A stretch of DNA of 9,543 nucleotides, from assembly GCA_043800545.1 (NCBI GenBank), contig JAZDMW010000038.1:1-9543 (forward strand). The letters run 5' to 3'. This stretch comes from 1-14-0-20-39-34 sp043800545 (GTDB taxonomy: Bacteria > Patescibacteriota > Patescibacteriia > Magasanikbacterales > UBA922). A program made the translations under genes and the position numbers. This document shows, piece by piece, positions 1-6,411 of this stretch (its first letter is position 1; every line of letters starts with the position of its first letter). The notes beneath the pieces were generated by a model. That model was not told the DNA's origin. It searched no databases and saw only the letters and a program-made list of their open reading frames with translations.

Positions 1-36
1 CAAAAATAATAATTCATTTTATTGTCTGTCACAATT

Positions 37-579
37 ATGAACACACTTGATATTGCTCTTCTCGTCATAACAGCTCTTTTCATGGGAATCGGGTTTTGGA
101 GAGGATTTCTCTATAGTATTGTATCGTTTATTGGTATGATACTTGGTATATTTCTCGCAAGTAGGTATTATGGTCCTGTTTCAGACTGGCTTGTTGCTCA
201 TTTTGAATGGGCTGAGAATCTTTCTCGTGTAGTGGTGTTTATTGTTGCATTTCTTCTTATTAATCAAGTAGTTGCCATATTATTTTGGGTTTTGAAGAAA
301 CTTTCTCGTTGGTTTAATCAAATTCCATTTCTCGGTTTCATGAATAGAATTTTTGGTGGAGTGTTTGGATTCCTTCAGGCAGTTTTGGTAATTGGTTTTT
401 CTTTGTATTTTATAGAAAGATTTCCACTTGGAGATAATTTTATGCAAACGCTTGCAAGTTCTACTCTTGCACCGTATACCACAAAAGTAGCTACATATCT
501 CCTTCCATTATTGCCAGATGCTATTAAGGCTGCAAAGACAACCGTAGATTATGCTCAAGATACAATTATAAAAATGTAA
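37..579 (+). CDS. CvpA-family integral membrane protein
   Basis: This 180-residue protein has four predicted membrane segments (about residues 4-20, 25-43, 64-86 and 104-126) and a short C-terminal tail. The N-terminus (an N-x-x-D start followed by a G-rich helix and W-R-G-F at 21-24) and the N-R-I-F-G-G-x-F-G-F segment at 103-112 match the CvpA/colicin V production family. Members are small inner-membrane proteins linked in some bacteria to colicin V secretion and to envelope or stress functions; the biochemical role is not settled. I chose ATG 37 over the in-frame TTG at 22 because it places the first helix at the N-terminus and has a T just before the ATG like every other gene here. The gene ends 2 nt before tatD, so the two are probably co-transcribed. 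Any promoter lies mostly outside the window. Confidence 0.85.
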   Translation: MNTLDIALLVITALFMGIGFWRGFLYSIVSFIGMILGIFLASRYYGPVSDWLVAHFEWAENLSRVVVFIVAFLLINQVVAILFWVLKKLSRWFNQIPFLGFMNRIFGGVFGFLQAVLVIGFSLYFIERFPLGDNFMQTLASSTLAPYTTKVATYLLPLLPDAIKAAKTTVDYAQDTIIKM

Positions 580-581
580 AT

Positions 582-1418
582 ATGATTATTGATTCACATT
601 GTCATCTTCAGTTCAAAGCGTATGACAACGATAGGGAGGAAGTAATACAAAAGTGCCTTGAAAAAGGCATGCTTTTAAATATTGTTGGAACTCAAAATGA
701 TACGAGTAAAGAAGCCGTTGAATTGGCTTTGAAATACGATAATTTTTATGCAACCATTGGGATCCATCCGATTCAGCATTCAAAAGTTGAGGTTAAAGAA
801 GAAGGGGATTCATTTGTCTCACGTGAGGAACAATTTAATGAATCTTTTTTTGATGAACTCGTACAATCTGGAAAAGTTATTGGAATTGGGGAAACCGGAT
901 TAGATGCATTCCATATTCCAGATGGAAAATTGGGAAAAGAAGCTTTTGAAAAACAGAAAACATTATTTTTGCAACATTTGCACTTTGCAGAAAAACATAA
1001 TTTGCCTTTGGTGATTCATGTTCGTGATGCGCATACAGAAATGATTGAACTCCTCAAGAGCGTAAAACAACCAATCAAAGGAGTCCTCCATTGTTTTACT
1101 GGAAATACAGAACAAGCAAAAGCGTACCTTGATTTGGGTTTATACATTGGACTTGGTGGAGTAGTCACTTTTCCTCCAAAAAAATTAGATCCAGAGCCTC
1201 AGGAGGAATTGTTTAAAGCAATAGATATGATTCCTCTTGATAAAATACTAACGGAGACTGATGCCCCATATCTTGCCCCACAAGCATATCGTGGAGAACG
1301 GTGTGAACCATGGATGACAGAAGAAGTGGTAAAATTTATTGCAAAAAGAAGGAAAATGGGTGAAAGTGAATTGGAGGGGGTAATAGAACAGAATTTTAGG
1401 AAATTATTTCATGTATAA
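582..1418 (+). CDS. tatD: TatD-family metal-dependent hydrolase (putative DNase)
   Basis: At 278 residues this is close to the usual length (about 255-270) of TatD/YcfH-type amidohydrolase-fold TIM-barrel enzymes. The metal-binding set is visible: H6-x-H8 in the opening D-S-H-C-H segment, E104 in G-E-T-G-L-D, H146 in V-I-H-V-R, H170 in L-H-C-F-T-G, and D227 in T-E-T-D-A-P-Y-L-A-P. The family uses two divalent metals; characterised members are 3'-5' exonucleases or DNases, and D-aminoacyl-tRNA deacylase activity has been reported for some relatives, so the exact substrate is open. The enzyme is expected in the cytoplasm. The only notable extra is a charged loop at about residues 68-88, which may account for the slightly greater length. 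It follows the CvpA gene by 2 nt and is followed by the next start after 4 nt, suggesting one operon. Confidence 0.93.
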   Translation: MIIDSHCHLQFKAYDNDREEVIQKCLEKGMLLNIVGTQNDTSKEAVELALKYDNFYATIGIHPIQHSKVEVKEEGDSFVSREEQFNESFFDELVQSGKVIGIGETGLDAFHIPDGKLGKEAFEKQKTLFLQHLHFAEKHNLPLVIHVRDAHTEMIELLKSVKQPIKGVLHCFTGNTEQAKAYLDLGLYIGLGGVVTFPPKKLDPEPQEELFKAIDMIPLDKILTETDAPYLAPQAYRGERCEPWMTEEVVKFIAKRRKMGESELEGVIEQNFRKLFHV

Positions 1419-1422
1419 TACT

Positions 1423-2373
1423 ATGGAAGATAAAGAGCTCTATCAACAAAAATTGGGAGAATATAAAAAAAGCTGGAGAGAAATTCGTACATTGGAGAGA
1501 AAGGGAGATGTCTCCCTGGAGTATATCCATGTTCTCGATCAAGAAAGAGATGCTATTCATAAAGAATTACGGGTTATCGCTCCGAGAATTGGTAAAAATG
1601 AAGGAGACGTTGATTTAGATATTTTGGCCAATGAAGAAAATTTACGAGAATATGGTTTACCAGAATTTAGCATTAAAAGAATATCTGATTATAATAAATC
1701 AAATTCAATTAATTTTAATAGTGGTATCTCCGTTGAATTTACTGATAAAGATGGAAAAAAACATTTAGGGAGTGAACTTTCTGGTGTTGATGTATTCATT
1801 GCTTTTGGTGTTCAACCTACTTGGCATTTGTTTGATCATCAAAGTTTTTTTCAGAAATTTCCTGATGATCTTGAGAGAAGAAGACGTGCAAAAACAATAG
1901 CGGATGGATTTTCTGATGTTCTTGAATTAGAGATTTATGATCAAGAATCATTTCACAGAGGAATGAATTTTTTTGGTATTGCTATACCAAACGACAAATT
2001 TGAAAAGGTATTAGCATTCATGCGTGAAAATCGGAAAGAAATATCTATTGATGAAAGGTATTTTGATCGCACAAGACTTGATGAGGATTTTGAAGTTATT
2101 GTCCGACAAGATATGGAGGAAATACTGGCATATGAACCAGGAAAACATGAAGATCATAAGTATTTAGTAGAGAGGTATCTTGATACTCTGCCACTCTATT
2201 TGAGTGGAAAAGAGGCTCAGGCATATTTAGAAACGGCAGATACTATTTGTAAAGAAACACTGAGAAGAATTGAGACAGATGAAATTGACCGAGAATTACA
2301 GAAGGAAGAAAAATTGGCAGAACAGTATCCTGTATCTCATGAACCAAAGCAAGAGGGGTTTGGGAGAAAATAG
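1423..2373 (+). CDS. Uncharacterised charged cytoplasmic protein
   Basis: I do not recognise this 316-residue protein. It has no signal peptide or membrane segment and is rich in Glu, Lys, Asp and Arg. The first 55 or so residues and the last 70 look helical and charged, possibly coiled coil. The middle (about 100-210) looks like an alpha/beta fold, with a strand-rich stretch around G-I-S-V-E-F, a G-V-D-V-F-I-A-F-G-V-Q segment and an R-R-R-R-A-K patch. There is a single Cys and no obvious catalytic motif. ATG 1411 would give four more residues and overlap tatD by 8 nt. I prefer ATG 1423, which leaves a 4-nt gap and has T at position -1 like its neighbours. It is the last gene before an intrinsic terminator, so it probably belongs to the CvpA-TatD transcript. 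Arg is mainly encoded by AGA, unlike atpA and atpD. Confidence 0.75.
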   Translation: MEDKELYQQKLGEYKKSWREIRTLERKGDVSLEYIHVLDQERDAIHKELRVIAPRIGKNEGDVDLDILANEENLREYGLPEFSIKRISDYNKSNSINFNSGISVEFTDKDGKKHLGSELSGVDVFIAFGVQPTWHLFDHQSFFQKFPDDLERRRRAKTIADGFSDVLELEIYDQESFHRGMNFFGIAIPNDKFEKVLAFMRENRKEISIDERYFDRTRLDEDFEVIVRQDMEEILAYEPGKHEDHKYLVERYLDTLPLYLSGKEAQAYLETADTICKETLRRIETDEIDRELQKEEKLAEQYPVSHEPKQEGFGRK

Positions 2374-2386
2374 CATAAAAATCCAT

Positions 2387-2420
2387 AAAAAAACCTTCAA
2401 AAAGAGGGTTTTTTTGTTTT
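2387..2420 (+). terminator. Intrinsic terminator of the upstream operon
   Basis: A hairpin pairs 2387-2398 with 2404-2415: seven A-T pairs, two C-G pairs, one T-G wobble, then T-A and C-G, around an AAAAA loop at 2399-2403. The 3' arm ends in seven T followed by G and four more T. It begins 13 nt after the stop of the uncharacterised gene and ends about 24 nt before the -35 box of the ATP synthase promoter, so it separates the two units. Confidence 0.85.
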
Positions 2421-2443
2421 TCCACACAAATTTTAAAATACAG

Positions 2444-2472
2444 TTGACGGCACGAAGAGAATACTGTATAAT
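2444..2472 (+). promoter_or_regulatory. Housekeeping sigma-70 type promoter of the atp operon
   Basis: TTGACG at 2444-2449 and a perfect TATAAT at 2467-2472 are separated by exactly 17 bp, so 11 of 12 positions match the bacterial consensus. Transcription would start near 2479, giving a leader of about 20 nt before ATG 2499. It sits just downstream of the previous operon's terminator and is the only strong promoter I see before the end of atpC. I see no clear operator palindrome around it, which fits constitutive strong expression. Confidence 0.85.
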
Positions 2473-2498
2473 AGTGGCGCTTTTTAAAGATGATAATT

Positions 2499-2768
2499 AT
2501 GACTGAAGATAAGTCAAAAAAGACTTCAGATCGTGAATATTGGATGTTTGCAATGAAGATTGTGGGAAATTTTGGTGCCACCATTGCTGCTCCTGTTGTG
2601 GTATTTGTCATGATAGGCCAATATTTAGATGAAAAGTATAGTCGTGGACCTTGGTTCACAGTTCTTGGCTTTGTCGTCTCTGCGCTCTTAACAGGGCTCA
2701 TGATTTATAGAAAAGCAAAAAAATACAGTAAAGAATACGAGGCATTGGATAATCATAAAAATACATAA
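2499..2768 (+). CDS. atpZ: AtpZ/AtpI-family ATP synthase accessory membrane protein
   Basis: This 89-residue protein has two membrane helices (about 22-40 and 52-71) with charged ends. The G-Q-Y-L-D segment at 40-44 before P51-W52 and the second helix fit the F1Fo ATPase gene-1 family (AtpZ, also called the AtpI-like 2-TM group). Its place directly before atpB is the classic atpI/atpZ position. In other bacteria AtpI and AtpZ are reported to help c-ring assembly and, in alkaliphilic Bacillus, Mg2+/Ca2+ transport; which role applies here is unknown. The four-helix AtpI is absent. An in-frame ATG lies at 2490, but 2499 gives a longer leader from the predicted transcription start and shares the T-before-ATG pattern. 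It is the first gene of the operon, 3 nt before atpB. Confidence 0.85.
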   Translation: MTEDKSKKTSDREYWMFAMKIVGNFGATIAAPVVVFVMIGQYLDEKYSRGPWFTVLGFVVSALLTGLMIYRKAKKYSKEYEALDNHKNT

Positions 2769-2771
2769 ATT

Positions 2772-3566
2772 ATGCATATACCTACTTTAGCTCCGGATGT
2801 TTTATTCCACGTTGGTTCTGTTCCCGTCACAAATACCATGATAAATGCATGGATTGCTATCGTTATTTTTTTAGCAGTTGGACTCTATCTTCGTAAAAAA
2901 TGGTCACTTCGACCGGGTAAAGTACAAAATTTCTTTGAATTTATCGTAGAAAGCCTTTTCGTATATTTTGATCAAGTAACAGGAGACCGAAAAAAGACCA
3001 TTAAGTTTTTACCATTGGTCGGTACGGTCTTCTTTTTTATTTTATTATCCAATTGGCTTGGACAATTACCAGGAACAGGAAGTATTACCTGGAATCATGT
3101 TATGGTCCTCCGTCCAGCAAATACGGATTTGAATTTAACCGTAGCTATGGCTATGGTATCTGTGCTTGGATCACATTTGTTTGGATTGTTTTCTGTTGGT
3201 TTCTTCGTTCATGCAAACAAATTTATTCAATTGGGAACCTTAGTGAAGAGTTTCAAAAAAGGACCTATTGGAGTATTTACTGCTATTATTGAAATGGGTG
3301 TAGGACTTATAGAAATCGTGAGTGAGTTTGCAAAAGTATTATCATTGTCACTTCGTCTTTTCGGAAATATATTTGCTGGTGAAGTGCTCATGTCAGTCAT
3401 GAGTAGTCTTATGGGTTTAATTGTGCCAATGCCATTCATGTTACTTGAACTTTTGGTTGGACTCATTCAGGCAAGTGTTTTTGCAATGCTGACATTGGTA
3501 TACATTACTGTAATGTCAAGCGCTCCACATGGAGACGAAGAACACAGTGAAAAAAGTCATTCATAA
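2772..3566 (+). CDS. atpB: F1Fo ATP synthase subunit a
   Basis: Subunit a (264 residues) forms the two proton half-channels beside the c-ring in the membrane. The signature L-S-L-R-L-F-G-N-I-F-A-G-E at about 192-204 contains the essential arginine, R195 (equivalent to E. coli R210), which faces the c-ring carboxylate. E204 corresponds to E. coli E219, Q233 in the last helix to Q252, and E226 stands where E. coli has H245. There are several hydrophobic helices (about 22-40, 82-98, 123-146, 166-200 and 215-247). The N-terminus is short, and the C-terminal tail after 250 is rich in His, Glu and Ser, an unusual polar end. The gene follows atpZ by 3 nt and precedes atpE by 34 nt. The identification is certain from both motifs and context. 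Confidence 0.97.
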   Translation: MHIPTLAPDVLFHVGSVPVTNTMINAWIAIVIFLAVGLYLRKKWSLRPGKVQNFFEFIVESLFVYFDQVTGDRKKTIKFLPLVGTVFFFILLSNWLGQLPGTGSITWNHVMVLRPANTDLNLTVAMAMVSVLGSHLFGLFSVGFFVHANKFIQLGTLVKSFKKGPIGVFTAIIEMGVGLIEIVSEFAKVLSLSLRLFGNIFAGEVLMSVMSSLMGLIVPMPFMLLELLVGLIQASVFAMLTLVYITVMSSAPHGDEEHSEKSHS

Positions 3567-3600
3567 ATAATTAATTCATACAGTATCATAACACAAAAAT

Positions 3601-3825
3601 ATGTTAGATCATGCATCAATCGTAGTAATGGCAAAAGCCTTTACAATCGCAGTTGGAGGACTAGGACCAGCTATGGCAATTGGCAAGTTGGTAACAAAAG
3701 CAATGGAATCAATTGGACGTAATCCAGAAGCAGCAGGAAAATTGTTTGTTCCTATGCTTTTAGGAGCAGCATTCGCAGAAGCTATTGCTATTTACGCTCT
3801 TGTCGTTGTTTTCACTTTGAAATAA
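3601..3825 (+). CDS. atpE: F1Fo ATP synthase subunit c
   Basis: This 74-residue hairpin of two membrane helices (about 5-33 and 47-71) forms the rotating c-ring. The polar loop is G-R-N-P-E-A at 39-44, matching the usual R-Q/N-P motif that contacts gamma and epsilon. The ion-binding carboxylate is E60 in A-A-F-A-E-A-I-A-I-Y. The residue four after P23 is I27, where sodium-type rings have Gln, and A61 replaces the Ser or Thr that follows the Glu in sodium rings, so proton coupling is expected. The first-helix packing motif reads G20-x-G22-x-A24-x-A26-x-G28. The gene has longer flanking gaps (34 nt before, 80 nt after) than most operon members, and the downstream gap contains a stem-loop; both may relate to the many copies of c needed per enzyme. 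Confidence 0.97.
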   Translation: MLDHASIVVMAKAFTIAVGGLGPAMAIGKLVTKAMESIGRNPEAAGKLFVPMLLGAAFAEAIAIYALVVVFTLK

Positions 3826-3832
3826 TTTTACT

Positions 3833-3856
3833 TACCGGATCATTTCTGGTCCGGTA
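3833..3856 (+). promoter_or_regulatory. GC-rich stem-loop between atpE and atpF
   Basis: Bases 3833-3841 (TACCGGATC) pair with 3848-3856 (GGTCCGGTA) as a nine-pair stem with one G-T wobble and a six-base ATTTCT loop. It starts 7 nt after the atpE stop and is GC-rich against AT-rich surroundings. No T-run follows (the next bases are gaataag), so it is unlikely to be a strong terminator. I infer an mRNA-stabilising or processing element, or a partial attenuator, that favours atpE over downstream subunits. Confidence 0.6.
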
Positions 3857-3905
3857 GAATAAGATTATTTTGAGACCATATAAATTAATAATTTTCTAAA
3901 TCTGT

Positions 3906-4484
3906 ATGAAATTTATAGATATCGCCTACGCAATGGAAGAAGCAGTAGAACAAACAGCAGTACATGGTGCTGAAGTTGCACAAGATGCTGGTTTGCTTGC
4001 ATCTCTTGGTATTGATTGGAAACTTTTTATTTTCCAGCTTATTAACTTCGGAATTGTTTTCCTTATTTTGTGGTTTCTTATTTTAAAACCACTTACAAAA
4101 AAATTAGAAGAAAGAAAAGATATTATTGATGAAAGTTTGGAAAAAGCAAATAAGATTGACGAAGCACTCAGAAAAACAGAAATTAAATATCAAGAAAAAA
4201 TTGATCAAGCAAAATCTGAAGCAAATATTATTGCAGAGCAGGCTCATATCAATACAGAGAAGATGGTAGATACCATGAAAGTTAGAGCAAAAAAGGATGT
4301 AGAAGATCTTGTAACCCAAGCAAGACTCCAAATTCAAAGTGAAAGAGAAGATATGATGATTGGAGTAAAAAAAGAAGTTGTAGAATTGGTAATGCAGGTT
4401 ACAGAAAAGATTATCAAAGAAAAAATGGATGAAAAAAAGGATAAAAAAATCATCGAAGACAGTCTAGGAAATTTCAAAGCATAA
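3906..4484 (+). CDS. atpF: F1Fo ATP synthase subunit b
   Basis: Subunit b (192 residues) is the peripheral stalk: one membrane helix at about 38-60, then a long charged helix (61-190) with the typical K-P-L-T-K-K-L-E-E-R-K junction at 61-71, which dimerises and reaches up to the delta subunit and F1 head. The family usually starts at or near the membrane helix; here about 36 mostly acidic and Ala-rich residues precede it. They would lie on the outer face. No convincing cleavable signal peptide or lipobox is visible. An in-frame ATG at 3933 would remove nine residues but has A rather than T at position -1, so I keep 3906. Only one b gene is present, so a homodimer is expected. It ends 10 nt before atpH. 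Confidence 0.95.
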   Translation: MKFIDIAYAMEEAVEQTAVHGAEVAQDAGLLASLGIDWKLFIFQLINFGIVFLILWFLILKPLTKKLEERKDIIDESLEKANKIDEALRKTEIKYQEKIDQAKSEANIIAEQAHINTEKMVDTMKVRAKKDVEDLVTQARLQIQSEREDMMIGVKKEVVELVMQVTEKIIKEKMDEKKDKKIIEDSLGNFKA

Positions 4485-4494
4485 AAACATCGTT

Positions 4495-4890
4495 ATGAAA
4501 ACACGAAAAAAAACAAATCGTTATTATGCTAAAGTCCTCTATGATCTCATAGCTGATGTACCAGCAGATAAACAGGATGAAGCAATACAAGTATTTGTAC
4601 AATTTCTTCATAAAGAGCATAAACTCAGAAACGCTGAAAAGATTATTGCTGAATTTGAAAAGTATTCTGGGGAAAAAGAAGGAAAAATACAAATTGAAAT
4701 AGAATCAGCAAGAGATTTGAACAAAACAGAAATAGAAAAAATTAAAAAGTTGTTTGGAGAGAATGTTACGGTCACTACAAAAATAAACCCTGATTTAATC
4801 GGGGGAGTCATTATCAAGGCCGATGATAAACTCTATGATTCGAGTGTAAAAACACAATTAACTCTCATGAAAAAAAATCTCGTTTATTAA
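4495..4890 (+). CDS. atpH: F1Fo ATP synthase subunit delta, short form
   Basis: Delta links the b stalk to the top of the alpha/beta head. The gene lies exactly where atpH belongs, between atpF and atpA, and the C-terminal signature L-I-G-G-V-I-I-K-A-D-D-K-L-Y-D-S-S-V at 101-118 is diagnostic. At 131 residues it is about 45 shorter than the usual length of about 177. The N-terminal helix with R-Y-Y-A-K-V-L-Y at 9-16 remains, as does the last part of the N-terminal domain (about 28-60), but the middle helices of the six-helix bundle appear to be missing. No frameshift is visible and the flanking frames do not hold the missing part, so this looks like a genuine compact version. The gene is Lys- and Glu-rich with mainly A-ending codons. 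Confidence 0.92.
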   Translation: MKTRKKTNRYYAKVLYDLIADVPADKQDEAIQVFVQFLHKEHKLRNAEKIIAEFEKYSGEKEGKIQIEIESARDLNKTEIEKIKKLFGENVTVTTKINPDLIGGVIIKADDKLYDSSVKTQLTLMKKNLVY

Positions 4891-4900
4891 ATAATGTCCT

Positions 4901-6397
4901 ATGTCCATTAATCATATTGTTGAGGAACTTAGAAAAAATATCGCCTCTTTTGAAAAACAAACCGTTGTTGAAGAAGTTGGAAATGTCATTGAAATTGGTG
5001 ACGGTATCGCTCGTATGAGTGGTTTGACTAAGTGTCAATCACAAGAAATGCTTGAATTTCCAGGCGGAACTTTTGGATTAGCACTTAATCTTGAAGAAGA
5101 AACCGTTGGTGCGGTTATGCTTGGTGACTATAAGCATATTAAAGAAGGTGATGTTGTAAAACGTACTGGACGTATTTTGTCTGTACCTGTTGGTGAAGAA
5201 CTTATCGGACGAGTTTTGAATTCTCTTGGTCAACCTATTGATGGAAAAGCAGAACTGAAAACAAAAACATTTTATCCTGTAGAACGTGTTGCTTCTGGTG
5301 TTATGACACGTGAACCTGTGAATCGTCCTCTTCAGACAGGTATTAAGGCGATTGATTCATTGATTCCAATTGGACGTGGACAACGTGAACTTATTATTGG
5401 GGATCGTCAAACTGGAAAAACAGCTATTGCAATTGACACCATCATTAACCAAAAAGGAAAAGATGTTATTTGTGTATACGTAGCAGTTGGACAAAAGCAA
5501 TCAAAAGTAGCAAGAATTGTATCAAACCTTCAGGAAACTGGAGCTATGGATTATACCATTGTCGTTGCTTCTGGTGCTTCTGAACCAGCTCCAATGAGTT
5601 ATCTTGCTCCTTATGCTGGAGTTGCTATGGCAGAATACTTTGCAGATAGAGGAAAAGATGTTCTTATTATTTATGATGATTTAACAAAACAAGCTTGGGC
5701 ATATCGTGAAATGTCACTTCTTCTTCGTCGCCCACCAGGACGTGAAGCATATCCTGGAGATGTTTTCTATTTACATTCTCGTCTTCTTGAACGTGCATGT
5801 AATTTGAGCAAGAAGTACGGTGGTGGATCTATTACCGCTCTTCCTATTATTGAAACTCAAGCTGGAGATATTTCTGCTTACGTTCCAACAAATGTTATTT
5901 CTATTACTGATGGTCAAATCTTCCTTGAGACTGATCTTTTTTATAAAGGTATTCGTCCAGCATTGAACGTTGGTTTGTCAGTATCCCGTGTTGGAGGTTC
6001 TGCACAAATTAAACCAATGAAGAAAGTTGCTGGAAGTATGAAATTGGGTCTTGCACAGTTTCGTGAAATGGAAGCCTTTGCACAATTTGCGAGTGATCTT
6101 GATCCTGAAACAAAAAAACAAATTGATCGTGGACAAAGAATTACTGAACTTTCTAAACAAGCACAATTCAGCCCAATGCCAGTAGAAGAACAAGTTGCAT
6201 CTATCTATGCAGCAAGTAAAGGGTATTTTGATGGTGTTGAATTAAAAACAGTACGTGCACTTGAAGCAAAATTCTTAAATTTCATGAGAACAACAAAATC
6301 TGAAGTTCTTGATTCAATAAAAGCTGGTGAATGGAATGAAGAAGTAGAAAAGAGTTTAAAAGAATCTTGTGATGAATTCCAAAAAAGCAATTCATAA
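4901..6397 (+). CDS. atpA: F1Fo ATP synthase subunit alpha
   Basis: Alpha (498 residues) is the regulatory, non-catalytic nucleotide-binding subunit of the alpha3beta3 head. In order: an N-terminal helix that docks on delta, the beta-barrel (about 25-95), the nucleotide-binding domain with Walker A G-D-R-Q-T-G-K-T at 167-174 and Walker B L-I-I-Y-D-D at 255-260, the R-R-P-P-G-R-E-A-Y-P-G-D signature at 276-287, and the arginine finger R363 in S-V-S-R-V-G-G, which reaches into the beta catalytic site (E. coli R373). It is slightly shorter than the E. coli protein (513). Codon use changes from atpH: Arg is mostly CGT in the body of the gene, with AGA returning near the 3' end. The start is 10 nt after atpH; an out-of-frame ATG at 4894 opens only a five-codon frame. 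Confidence 0.98.
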   Translation: MSINHIVEELRKNIASFEKQTVVEEVGNVIEIGDGIARMSGLTKCQSQEMLEFPGGTFGLALNLEEETVGAVMLGDYKHIKEGDVVKRTGRILSVPVGEELIGRVLNSLGQPIDGKAELKTKTFYPVERVASGVMTREPVNRPLQTGIKAIDSLIPIGRGQRELIIGDRQTGKTAIAIDTIINQKGKDVICVYVAVGQKQSKVARIVSNLQETGAMDYTIVVASGASEPAPMSYLAPYAGVAMAEYFADRGKDVLIIYDDLTKQAWAYREMSLLLRRPPGREAYPGDVFYLHSRLLERACNLSKKYGGGSITALPIIETQAGDISAYVPTNVISITDGQIFLETDLFYKGIRPALNVGLSVSRVGGSAQIKPMKKVAGSMKLGLAQFREMEAFAQFASDLDPETKKQIDRGQRITELSKQAQFSPMPVEEQVASIYAASKGYFDGVELKTVRALEAKFLNFMRTTKSEVLDSIKAGEWNEEVEKSLKESCDEFQKSNS

Positions 6398-6411
6398 ACA
6401 CTTGCAAAACT

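Noticed and set aside
1..36. Promoter for the CvpA-family gene
   Set aside because: TAATAATT-like sequence is present but the window starts too close to judge a -35 box, and AT-rich chance matches are likely.
2243..2701. Long reverse-strand open frame across the atp promoter region
   Set aside because: It runs through the terminator and promoter and antisense to the uncharacterised gene and atpZ, its translation resembles no family, and it overlaps genes with clear evidence.
3601..3825. Sodium-driven ATP synthase
   Set aside because: The c subunit lacks the Gln four residues after the Pro in helix 1 (I27 instead) and the Ser/Thr after the Glu in helix 2 (A61 instead).
3870..3905. Possible internal promoter ahead of atpF (TTGAGA and nearby TATAAA/TAATTT)
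   Set aside because: The AT-rich elements do not fall at 16-18 bp spacing from each other; TTGAGA at 3870 has no good -10 about 17 bp downstream.
4495..4890. Short atpH as a pseudogene or frameshift remnant
   Set aside because: Both ends of the protein match the family, the frame is intact, and no missing delta segment is found in other frames around it.
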